Shown piece after piece: positions 1-6,798 of a stretch of 8,514 nucleotides of DNA. Each line of letters begins with the position of its first letter. Positions within the stretch are counted from its first letter, which is position 1. The notes below the pieces were generated by a model that saw nothing but the letters and a program-made list of their open reading frames with translations, was not told the origin of the DNA and made no database searches. Both the position numbers and the translations under genes were made by a program. Source of the DNA: Owenweeksia sp. TMED14 (lineage in GTDB: Bacteria; Bacteroidota; Bacteroidia; Flavobacteriales; Schleiferiaceae); NCBI GenBank assembly GCA_002167805.1, contig NHBT01000019.1:15158-23671 (forward strand). Reading direction: 5' to 3'.

Positions 1-1
1 A

Positions 2-1507
2 AAAGCTTTTTCGTTAAAAATTGAAGATAAATGGACCATTTCTGACTGGGAAAGTATCGCAAATGGAAAGGTTAAAATAAGCTTTTCCTCAGCCACAAAA
101 AAGTCTGTCCTTAGAAGTAGAAAAATTTTAGAAGATAAAATAGCTAATGGTGACATTATTTATGGAGTCAATACTGGATTTGGTTCACTTTGTTCTACAT
201 CAGTATCTCAATCAAATCTCAAAAAACTTCAGGTTAACTTAATAAGAAGTCATGCTGCAGGAACTGGTAATGCGGTAAGCCCTCAAATTTCTCGGTTAAT
301 GTTGGTTTCAAAGATTCGAGCACTTTCAAAAGGCTATTCTGGAGTTAGGTGGGATATTATTGAATTTTTAAATCTTTTGTACTCGCACGACATTCTACCT
401 GTCATTCCTGAGATGGGTTCACTTGGAGCGTCGGGGGATCTTGCACCCTTAGCTCATATGTCATTAGTACTTATTGGAGAGGGGGAAGTTTTCTATGAAA
501 AAAAGCGATTTAAAGCGAAAGACGTATTGGAAAAATTGAATATTTCCCCCATAGAACTTGTTGAGAAGGAAGGGCTTGCTTTAATAAATGGAACCCAGTT
601 TATGCTTGCTCATGGCCTTTGGGCCATTATCCAAGCTCGATATATTTCGTACTGGGCTGATTGGGTTTCTAGCATGTCAATAATTGGTTTTGATGCCTCT
701 AGTGCGCCTTTTGATTCAAGAATTCAGAAAATTAGAAATCAAAAAGGGCAAATGTTTGTTGCAAAAAGAATTAGCGAGTTTTTATTAGATTGTCCAAGTT
801 TCATAAAAGAAAAGGATCATATACAGGATCCTTACTCTTTTCGTTGTATACCTCAAGTTCATGGAGCTTCAAATGATTCCTGGACCCATGTGCAAGAAGT
901 TTTTTTGAATGAGGCTGATGCGGTTACAGATAATCCAACAGTTTTTTCAGATGAAGTTATAAGTGCGGGTAACTTTCATGGTCAAAAACTTGCGTTGGCA
1001 ATGGACTACGGAAAAATGGCTCTTGCAGAATGGGGCAGTATTTCTGAAAGAAGAATTAATCAGTTGACTTTGGGAAAAAGAGGTTTGCAACCCTTTTTGG
1101 CAACTAATCCGGGACTTGAAAGCGGTCTGATGATTCTACAGTACTCAGCAGCAGCACTGGTTAGCCGAAACAAACAAAGAACAGTTCCTAGTAGTACTGA
1201 TAGTATTGATTCATCTGCTGGGCAAGAAGATCATGTGAGTATGGGTGCAAATGCCGCAACTGACTTGATAGAGGTGATAAATGGTGTTTGGAAAATACTT
1301 TCCATGGAGTTAGTTTGCGCTATTAGATCGATAGAATCAGGTGAAAGAGAATCTTCAAAACTCATTCAAGATTTTATAATCTCTTACCGTTCAATATATC
1401 CAAACCCAAAAGGAGATGCTAATTTATCTGAAGAAATTAACGCTGCTGAAAATTTTTTAAGAGATACATTAATTGAAGATTCTGAATTTTTGATTTTCAA
1501 TGAATGA
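2..1507 (+). CDS. hutH: Histidine ammonia-lyase, 5' end outside the window
   Basis: Cytoplasmic enzyme that removes ammonia from L-histidine to give trans-urocanate, the first step of histidine degradation. The frame is open from the window edge: 501 residues are visible and the true start lies to the left. The conserved region begins well before the first in-frame ATG (position 299), so that ATG is internal. Visible motifs, numbered from the first visible residue, are YGVNTGFG near 54-61, RSHAAGTG near 82-89, and the Ala-Ser-Gly triad that cyclises into the MIO cofactor at 143-145 (bases 428-436), followed by DLAPLAHMSLVLIGEGE. Further on are LALINGTQ, QDPYSFRC, GNFHG and GQEDHVSMG. The triad in Pseudomonas HAL is at about 142-144, so only a few residues should be missing. 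Tyrosine and phenylalanine ammonia-lyases are the alternative; the DLAPLAHMSL and QEDHVSM motifs favour histidine. Ser-His in RSHAAG fits HAL but also occurs in at least one Flavobacterium tyrosine lyase, as I recall. No other hut gene is visible. Confidence 0.9.
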   Translation, partial: KAFSLKIEDKWTISDWESIANGKVKISFSSATKKSVLRSRKILEDKIANGDIIYGVNTGFGSLCSTSVSQSNLKKLQVNLIRSHAAGTGNAVSPQISRLMLVSKIRALSKGYSGVRWDIIEFLNLLYSHDILPVIPEMGSLGASGDLAPLAHMSLVLIGEGEVFYEKKRFKAKDVLEKLNISPIELVEKEGLALINGTQFMLAHGLWAIIQARYISYWADWVSSMSIIGFDASSAPFDSRIQKIRNQKGQMFVAKRISEFLLDCPSFIKEKDHIQDPYSFRCIPQVHGASNDSWTHVQEVFLNEADAVTDNPTVFSDEVISAGNFHGQKLALAMDYGKMALAEWGSISERRINQLTLGKRGLQPFLATNPGLESGLMILQYSAAALVSRNKQRTVPSSTDSIDSSAGQEDHVSMGANAATDLIEVINGVWKILSMELVCAIRSIESGERESSKLIQDFIISYRSIYPNPKGDANLSEEINAAENFLRDTLIEDSEFLIFNE

Positions 1508-1527
1508 CTTGAGTTCTAATTTTTGAA

Positions 1528-2238
1528 TTAAGTATTTTGCATACTTCTTGCGTGGGTCGCACTTACATAAATTCCGGCAGTTTCTGTTCTAAGCCTGTGC
1601 TCTCCTAGGCTAACAGGCTGGAAGCCATTTTCGATTGCAGATGTAACTTCACTTGTTGAAAAATCACCTTCAGGTCCAATAAGAACAATGGATTGGGTTC
1701 TATCAGGATAACGAATTAAATCATTTAAGGATAGTTTGTCAATGCTAGTGCATGATGCAATGTATTTGTAATAATCGTAATCATTCTTGATTAAATTTTT
1801 AAAAAACGTCAACTCATTGAATTTTGGAAGAATAGATTTTTCACTTTGTAAGCAGGCAGATTTTAAAATTTTTTTTGAACGTTTTTGATTAATAAATTTT
1901 CTTTCTGAGTGGCTACTTATTATTGGGGTTATTTCATGTACCCCAATTTCAGTTGCTTTCTCTAAAAAGAAATTCCACCTATCAATATTCTTTGTTGGGG
2001 ATATAGCAATGTGTAAATACCCATTTACTCGACCATGATTCTCAATAATTTCAATTTTAACTGCTCTAACTTCTTTCTTAGAGATCAAATCAATTTCTCC
2101 AATAAAAATTTTCCCTAACCCATCAAAAACTTTTACTTTTTCACCGATTCCTAAACGTAGAGACTTGATAGCATGATTTATCTCTTCTGGCTCTAAAAAG
2201 GCATAATCGTCGTTAATAAAACCAAAGAAATTATGCAT
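1528..2238 (-). CDS. rsmE: 16S rRNA (uracil-1498-N3)-methyltransferase RsmE
   Basis: SPOUT-class methyltransferase that uses S-adenosylmethionine to methylate N3 of U1498 in 16S rRNA of the small subunit. It has 236 residues, close to the roughly 243 of the E. coli protein. The N-terminal part (about 1-70) is the small RNA-binding beta domain, with SLRLGIGEKVKVFDG near 26-40. The C-terminal knotted domain shows KATEIGVHEITPI (94-106), a conserved SACLQSEKS stretch (127-135), IGPEGDF (187-193) and LGEHRLRTETAG (211-222); the last two form the SAM-binding trefoil knot. The ATG directly follows the TAA of tsaD with no base between, so translation is probably coupled. It is the last gene of the minus-strand run and converges with hutH, with 20 bases between the two stop codons. 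The family assignment is secure from the knot motifs; the target position is taken from the family. Confidence 0.93.
   Translation of the reverse strand: MHNFFGFINDDYAFLEPEEINHAIKSLRLGIGEKVKVFDGLGKIFIGEIDLISKKEVRAVKIEIIENHGRVNGYLHIAISPTKNIDRWNFFLEKATEIGVHEITPIISSHSERKFINQKRSKKILKSACLQSEKSILPKFNELTFFKNLIKNDYDYYKYIASCTSIDKLSLNDLIRYPDRTQSIVLIGPEGDFSTSEVTSAIENGFQPVSLGEHRLRTETAGIYVSATHARSMQNT
1530..1546. repeat. Short inverted repeat at the convergent gene ends
   Basis: A perfect 6-base inverted repeat, AAGTAT and ATACTT, flanks a 5-base loop and overlaps the last codons and stop of rsmE. It is AT-rich, so a hairpin would be weak, and no clean run of U follows on either strand. It may contribute to ending one or both convergent transcripts, but chance is equally plausible in DNA of this composition. 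Confidence 0.3.
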
Positions 2239-3303
2239 TTAAATCGTATTACTTTTCTTTACTATCCATCTATCTGAAATTAAACGCGCATCTGCCGAAC
2301 TCCCAATACTATCTGATACTCCATTTAACAATGAAAATTGACCAACCGCCCCGATCATAGCTGCGTTATCCATAGTATAAGAGAGTGGGGGAAGATAAAT
2401 TTGAATATTTTGTTTAATCCCTAATTTTTGAATTAAATGCCGCAAATGAGAATTCGCTGAGACTCCTCCTGCTATTGCCAATTGTCCTATGCCTGTTTGT
2501 TTTATTGCTTGCTCAATATTTAAGACTAATGGCTCTATGAGAGATTTTTGGATACTTGCGCACCAGTCATTTAATTCACTACTCAAAGTGTTCGGGTTAT
2601 TCTTTTTTTCTTTTTGCATCATTTGTAAAATATTTGTTTTGATGCCACTATAGCTAAAGTTTAAATCATTGACTTTGGTTTTGCTAAAAATGAAACGATT
2701 TGGATTCCCGGTTTTTGCATTTTGATCGATTAGTGGGCCACCTGGGTAGCCTAAAGACAATAACCGGGCAGCTTTATCAAAAGCTTCACCAACGGCGTCA
2801 TCTAAAGTTTGTCCGATAATTTCAAACTTATTCCAATTATGGACAATAACAATTTGAGTATGCCCTCCAGAGACGGTTAGGCACAAATATGGAAAATCTA
2901 AATTTGACTTTTGTTGAATGTTTTTTTCAGTGAGAAAACAAGAAAGCATATGCCCTTCTATGTGGTGAACGTTTATCATCGGAATAGATAAGGCAAGAGA
3001 AAGGGATTTAGCAATTGAATGTCCCACAAGTAAACTACCTAGAAGACCAGGTCCTTGCGTTACGGCGATAGCTTCGATCTGGTTCAATTTAATATTTGAT
3101 GCTTTCAAAGATGCTTTTATCGTTGGCACTATGGATTCGATGTGCGCACGTGACGCCATTTCAGGGACAACTCCTCCAAAATATCCATGAACATCTTGAC
3201 TAAAAATGACATTTGCAAGAACTTCAAACCCTTTGAGAATAGCCACAGACGTATCATCACAACTTGATTCAATCGCTAATATTAAAGCTTCTGGTTTTTT
3301 CAA
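2239..3303 (-). CDS. tsaD: tRNA N6-adenosine threonylcarbamoyltransferase TsaD
   Basis: ASKHA-fold catalytic subunit of the t6A pathway. With TsaB and TsaE it transfers the threonylcarbamoyl group from TC-AMP, made by TsaC, to A37 of tRNAs that read ANN codons. It has 354 residues against about 337 in E. coli. Motifs in order: IESSCDDTSVAIL (11-23), GGVVPEMASRAH (43-54), TQGPGLLGSLLVG (82-94), the metal-binding HHIEGH (His114 and His118), VSGGHTQI (144-151), GEAFDKAARLL (172-182), SYSGIKT (217-223), AGGVSAN (278-284) and YTMDNAAMIG, where Asp312 is the third metal ligand. The start is TTG (3303-3301): no ATG or GTG lies in frame between the upstream TGA of ribBA and the IESSCDD motif, and MKKPEALILAIESS has the usual length for this N-terminus. 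It is 18 bases downstream of ribBA and directly abuts rsmE. The missing partners TsaB, TsaC and TsaE must lie elsewhere. Confidence 0.95.
   Translation of the reverse strand: MKKPEALILAIESSCDDTSVAILKGFEVLANVIFSQDVHGYFGGVVPEMASRAHIESIVPTIKASLKASNIKLNQIEAIAVTQGPGLLGSLLVGHSIAKSLSLALSIPMINVHHIEGHMLSCFLTEKNIQQKSNLDFPYLCLTVSGGHTQIVIVHNWNKFEIIGQTLDDAVGEAFDKAARLLSLGYPGGPLIDQNAKTGNPNRFIFSKTKVNDLNFSYSGIKTNILQMMQKEKKNNPNTLSSELNDWCASIQKSLIEPLVLNIEQAIKQTGIGQLAIAGGVSANSHLRHLIQKLGIKQNIQIYLPPLSYTMDNAAMIGAVGQFSLLNGVSDSIGSSADARLISDRWIVKKSNTI
3301..3303 (-). other. TTG start codon of tsaD
   Basis: Reading down from the ribBA stop TGA (3324-3322) in the same frame gives TCT TAT ATA AAC ATA GTT and then TTG AAA AAA. 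TTG is the only accepted start codon ahead of the conserved IESSCDD motif. No Shine-Dalgarno sequence precedes it, so initiation probably depends on ribosomes arriving from ribBA. Confidence 0.75.
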
Positions 3304-3321
3304 AACTATGTTTATATAAGA

Positions 3322-4437
3322 TCAGCTAAGGGTAACATTCTTGACGATGTGAAGACCATATCCTTCAATTCCAATTCTCTTCATAGGTCGGTTTGTTAAT
3401 AGGACAACATTTTTAATATTCATTTCTCTTAATATCTGTGCACCTACGCCGTAGTCTCTAGGATCCATGGCAAGAGCTTTAGGAGCTTCGATATCTTCAT
3501 TTGGATTAAATCCTAAAATATCAGTTACTTTATTTTTACGCTGATTAAGACAAACTAAAACTCCTGAACCATTACTTTCTATGGCTTTTAATGCTCTTTT
3601 TATGTTACTGTGTTGAAAATAGTTAGTCTGTATTTCGTCAAGAATGGAATCTCTCTCATCTCCACTTTGCATTCTTACCATGACTTCATCATTTGGGTTC
3701 CAAGTACCTAATTGAAATGAGATATGAATTTGGTCTGAGGTTGTCTGTTCGAATAATTGAACATCCAGTTCTCCGTATGGTGACTTTAACTTAAAACGCT
3801 TCTTTAACCGAATAAGACTCTCGCGCTCAAGACGATATGAAATAAGCTGTTCAATTGATATTATTTTTAAATCAAATTTCTTTGAGATTTTAATGAGTTC
3901 GGGAAGTCGTGCCATCGTCCCATCATCATTCATTATTTCTACTATAACACCCCCAGGCTCTTTTCCCGCTAATCGAGCAAGATCAATCGCAGCTTCAGTA
4001 TGCCCAGCTCTCCTAAGAACGCCACCTTCTCGAGCTCTTAATGGAAATATATGCCCAGGTTTTTGGAAGCTCTGTGGCGTAGAGTTTTTGTCAACAAGAG
4101 CATTTATCGTTTTTGCTCTATCTGAGGCGCTAATTCCTGTCGTAACTCCATTACCCGCGAGATCAACACTGACTGTGAAGGCAGTTTGGTGAGGGTCAGT
4201 ATTGTTTTCAACCATTTGCATCAAGTTAAGCTGCTCACAACGATTATCAGGAAGGGGCACACATATTAGTCCTCTTCCGTGAGTAGCCATAAAGTTTACA
4301 GTGTCTGGCGAAATATTTTCAGCAATTGCAATAAAGTCCCCTTCGTTCTCTCGATTTTCATCATCAACAACTATTACCAAATTTCCATTTGATAGGTCCT
4401 CTAATGCCTTTTCTATGGTGCTGAATTCTGAATTCAT
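3322..4437 (-). CDS. ribBA: RibBA-type protein: active DHBP synthase domain, degenerate GTP cyclohydrolase II domain
   Basis: Riboflavin biosynthesis enzyme of 371 residues with two domains. Residues 1-205 are 3,4-dihydroxy-2-butanone 4-phosphate synthase, which turns ribulose 5-phosphate into DHBP plus formate. Its sites are intact: DDENRENEGDF (25-35, acidic metal site), THGRGLICVP (52-61), GVTTGISASDRAKT (97-110), RAREGGVLRRAGHTEAA (134-150) and EIMNDDGTMA (167-176). Residues from about 215 to 371 have the GTP cyclohydrolase II fold, with RDYGVGAQILREM (327-339) and a GIEGYGL-type C-terminus. However, the zinc-binding cysteine cluster and the arginine-rich catalytic loop are missing. The whole protein has only Cys59, Cys67 and Cys296, none in a C-x10-C-x-C arrangement. 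I infer that only the DHBP synthase works and that a separate ribA exists elsewhere. Similar degenerate RibBA proteins seem common in Flavobacteriia (from memory). The ATG overlaps the stop of the upstream GT2 gene by four bases. Confidence 0.9.
   Translation of the reverse strand: MNSEFSTIEKALEDLSNGNLVIVVDDENRENEGDFIAIAENISPDTVNFMATHGRGLICVPLPDNRCEQLNLMQMVENNTDPHQTAFTVSVDLAGNGVTTGISASDRAKTINALVDKNSTPQSFQKPGHIFPLRAREGGVLRRAGHTEAAIDLARLAGKEPGGVIVEIMNDDGTMARLPELIKISKKFDLKIISIEQLISYRLERESLIRLKKRFKLKSPYGELDVQLFEQTTSDQIHISFQLGTWNPNDEVMVRMQSGDERDSILDEIQTNYFQHSNIKRALKAIESNGSGVLVCLNQRKNKVTDILGFNPNEDIEAPKALAMDPRDYGVGAQILREMNIKNVVLLTNRPMKRIGIEGYGLHIVKNVTLS
4434..4437 (-). other. ATGA stop-start overlap: GT2 glycosyltransferase to ribBA
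   Basis: The same four-base arrangement as at the permease junction: ATG opens ribBA and TGA closes the GT2 gene. It ties translation of a vitamin-synthesis enzyme to that of a glycosyltransferase, and shows that the glycosyltransferase pair is fully integrated into the operon rather than loosely inserted. Confidence 0.85.
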
Positions 4438-5657
4438 AGTTTATTTCGTGTTGTAGGTTGCCAAATTCCGTTTTCAGATGTGCGAAGATACCGGATAAGA
4501 CCTAAGAACAATGCAATATTCATCCATGAGAAATAGGAGAGGGGCTTTAAGAAATTGGATAGTGTCTTTGGTAAAAATCTTTCAGGATATAAAATAAATA
4601 AAATAAGAAATAACATTTGGAAGATAATTGATATCATTACAATTTGACTCCATTGTAGAAGCCAAAAAATGATATTTACTATGGAACCAAGGGAAAAAAA
4701 TATGGGTAACATCCAACGAAGAATTTTATGACAAAAGAAAACAAGGCCAATAGGAAATGGATTTGTCAAAACAGTGGCATAAAAATATTTGAGATTCTGC
4801 CAATTCCCCTGGGAAATTCTTATTTTTCTTTTGAATTCCATATTCGATTCATTACTAACATCTTCAGTGCAAATGGCTTTTAGAGCAATTACAACTTTTT
4901 TATTTGATTTTAGAACGGTCATCGTTAGAAAGAAATCTTCCATTAAAGTGCCAAAAGGAATTTCTTTAAAGGACTCTCTTCTTATTGCATAACAACCACC
5001 TTCAACACCCATTGAGGATCCCCAAATTACTCCTTCCTTGTTTTTTAAATTATTTTCCCAATTGATATATGATTTTTCATTTTTAGCTATGCTGTTTAAA
5101 AAAATTTTATTATTTCCTCGATAAACCAAATTACCCCCAACAAGATGTATCTCATTGTCATTAGCGAGGGGAAGAATCATTTCTTTTAATGCATCAGGAT
5201 GAAAAAAAATATTAGCATCTGTTCCTACAATAATTTTAGATTTACCTCTCTGGATAAGGGTGTTTATGATAACTGATTTCCCAGAACGATTTTCCATTTT
5301 TACAAAATCTATAATTTTTTCTCTTTTTTGAAATTCTTCGATGATCAAATCTGTTGAATCTGTTGAGCAGTCCGAACCAATTCTGATTTTTAATAAGTCC
5401 TTCGGGTAATTTAAGGCTAAGATTGATTCAATTTTTTCTCTAATTACGCTTTCCTCATTAAATGCAGCAAATACGATATCTACAGAAGGCCACTGTTCTG
5501 GTTTAAAATTTACACTGATATCTCGGGGTTGGTACTTGTAAATAAGATCCACCAGTTTTGGATATAAAAAATATGGTATGAGCATTAATGAAATTGCAAA
5601 AACTAAAGTCTCAAATATGAAACCATAAAAAATATAGTAATCTAACATTAATGACAT
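4434..5657 (-). CDS. Membrane-bound family 2 glycosyltransferase
   Basis: Probable inverting GT-A glycosyltransferase of the cytoplasmic membrane, using a nucleotide sugar on the cytoplasmic side. It has 407 residues: one N-terminal membrane helix (about 12-32), a catalytic domain (about 57-290), and two to four hydrophobic segments near the C-terminus (about 301-390). Domain signatures are PSVDIVFAAFNEES (58-70), GSDCSTDSTD with Asp96, the DxD-equivalent TDAN with Asp147, GVEGGCYAIRR (217-227), the catalytic-base-like MEDFF with Glu240 and Asp241, and RISQGNWQNL (280-289). The last occupies the place of the QxxRW motif of processive synthases but lacks the canonical form, which points to single-sugar transfer rather than polymerisation; this is inference. 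Donor and acceptor cannot be read. It follows the GT-B gene by four bases and overlaps the ribBA start by four, so it is co-translated with both. The likely role is assembly of a surface polysaccharide or lipopolysaccharide. Confidence 0.85.
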   Translation of the reverse strand: MSLMLDYYIFYGFIFETLVFAISLMLIPYFLYPKLVDLIYKYQPRDISVNFKPEQWPSVDIVFAAFNEESVIREKIESILALNYPKDLLKIRIGSDCSTDSTDLIIEEFQKREKIIDFVKMENRSGKSVIINTLIQRGKSKIIVGTDANIFFHPDALKEMILPLANDNEIHLVGGNLVYRGNNKIFLNSIAKNEKSYINWENNLKNKEGVIWGSSMGVEGGCYAIRRESFKEIPFGTLMEDFFLTMTVLKSNKKVVIALKAICTEDVSNESNMEFKRKIRISQGNWQNLKYFYATVLTNPFPIGLVFFCHKILRWMLPIFFSLGSIVNIIFWLLQWSQIVMISIIFQMLFLILFILYPERFLPKTLSNFLKPLSYFSWMNIALFLGLIRYLRTSENGIWQPTTRNKL

Positions 5658-5661
5658 TGGT

Positions 5662-6798
5662 TTAAATAACTATATTTTTCATTTTCGTTTTAAAGAGCTC
5701 CTCTGAAAAATTTATCAAAACATGTTCTCGTGCTCTTTTTCCCATTTTAACCCTAAATTCGGTATCTAAAATTAAATTAGATAAGGCTTTTGCAAATTCA
5801 CCCGCGGTGTCTGCCAAAAGAATATGTTCTCCGTTAATGCATTTCAAACCCTCTCCTCCAATACTGGTAGTGACAATAGCCTTACCTCTAGCCATAGCCT
5901 CTAATAATTTTATTCTCATTCCACTTCCAGATAATAAGGGAGCGATAAATATTCCGTAGTCATCAAATAGAATAATATCATTTAACGATTGGCTCCAGAT
6001 AACTTGTTCCGGAATATTGATAGTTTTTGGCCATTTTCTAGAAAAAACAGTAATTTCTGTTTGAGGAGAAATCTTGGGCAATACTTTTTCAATAAACCAA
6101 TTCATACCTATAATATTTGGTTCCCAATCTAATGCACCTAGATGGTATACCTTAGATGATTGAGATCCAGAAAATCTCCATTTTAAATTTGGATTAAATG
6201 TACAAGGATAGACGTCAATGTTCTCAACTCCTAACTCATGAAGATTCTTAGCATCTTCCTCAGTTATAGCCCAAACCCTATTTCCTATAAGCATTTTAAT
6301 TTCCCATTTTTTAAGTTTTTTGGTTTGCCAATTGGTAAAAATCTTTTTAATACTAAAATTTGAATTTAAAAGAGTTCTCTCCCAAATTTGATGTTCAACA
6401 TTGTGAGTTCTTATAATAAAGGGCTTATTACCCCAAAAATCCCTATATACAGACATAAATATGCTATCTATAACTATCAAATCAGCTTTAGAAGAGGCAT
6501 TTTTTACAAACTTGGAGACTTTTGAATTAAAAAACCGCGAGGCGAAATAGGACCTTTTATCAAAGCAATGCTTAAAAAAATAAATTAAACTTGGTGATAA
6601 GTTGACATCAAAAAAATCAAAATTTACGGAAGCAATTGAAGAAGTGGGTTTTGTGACTTTGTGCTTGTTTGTATTTAGGGCCACAACATGAACAGTGTGT
6701 CCTGCGAGAACCTCTAAATTTATTAGACTTTCCATGGCTATAGACGAGCCATCTCTTCCGGGGAAAGGGACTTTATTACATAAATGTAAAATATTCAT
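5662..6798 (-). CDS. GT-B glycosyltransferase (GT4/group 1 type)
   Basis: Probable retaining glycosyltransferase with the two-lobed GT-B fold, 378 residues, cytoplasmic and without membrane helices. The N-terminal acceptor lobe opens with MNILHLCNKVPFPGRDGS (1-18), a Rossmann strand followed by a glycine-rich loop, and contains RTHNVEHQIWER (130-141), a stretch typical of this subfamily. The nucleotide-sugar lobe (about 215-370) has VYHLGALDWEPNIIGMNWF (217-235) and APLLSGSGMRIKLLEAMA (286-303). Of the usual E-x7-E motif only the second glutamate (Glu300) is present; the first position is Ser292. The SGSGMR form is, as I recall, normal in this subfamily and not a sign of inactivity. The final TSIGGEGL (311-318) completes the donor site. 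The start ATG overlaps the stop of the permease gene by four bases. Substrates are unknown; its place beside a GT2 gene and an Lpt permease suggests a glycan destined for the cell surface. Confidence 0.85.
   Translation of the reverse strand: MNILHLCNKVPFPGRDGSSIAMESLINLEVLAGHTVHVVALNTNKHKVTKPTSSIASVNFDFFDVNLSPSLIYFFKHCFDKRSYFASRFFNSKVSKFVKNASSKADLIVIDSIFMSVYRDFWGNKPFIIRTHNVEHQIWERTLLNSNFSIKKIFTNWQTKKLKKWEIKMLIGNRVWAITEEDAKNLHELGVENIDVYPCTFNPNLKWRFSGSQSSKVYHLGALDWEPNIIGMNWFIEKVLPKISPQTEITVFSRKWPKTINIPEQVIWSQSLNDIILFDDYGIFIAPLLSGSGMRIKLLEAMARGKAIVTTSIGGEGLKCINGEHILLADTAGEFAKALSNLILDTEFRVKMGKRAREHVLINFSEELFKTKMKNIVI
6795..6798 (-). other. ATGA stop-start overlap: permease to GT-B glycosyltransferase
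   Basis: On the minus strand the bases read ATGA: ATG begins the glycosyltransferase and TGA ends the permease. Such overlaps usually mean that the terminating ribosome reinitiates on the next gene. The overlap fixes the glycosyltransferase start well, since the protein begins at once with its first Rossmann strand. Confidence 0.85.

Noticed and set aside
299..1507. hutH starting at the ATG at 299
   Set aside because: The upstream frame is open to the window edge and encodes the conserved YGVNTGFG and RSHAAG motifs, so this ATG is internal.
1480..1526. Near-identical 13-14 base direct repeats (1480-1493 and 1514-1526) at the end of hutH
   Set aside because: Both copies are very T-rich and differ by an indel; such matches are expected by chance here, and no element is bounded by them.
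3893..4192. 99-codon open frame on the plus strand opposite ribBA
   Set aside because: It lies wholly antisense to the conserved DHBP synthase domain, its translation resembles no known protein, and its openness follows from codon use of the real gene.
4789..4992. 67-codon open frame on the plus strand opposite the GT2 gene
   Set aside because: It is antisense to the conserved catalytic domain, with no family resemblance; it is a shadow frame.
5662..5700. Frameshift or truncation at the GT-B gene end
   Set aside because: The protein is of normal length and ends after the usual C-terminal helix, four bases before the next start.
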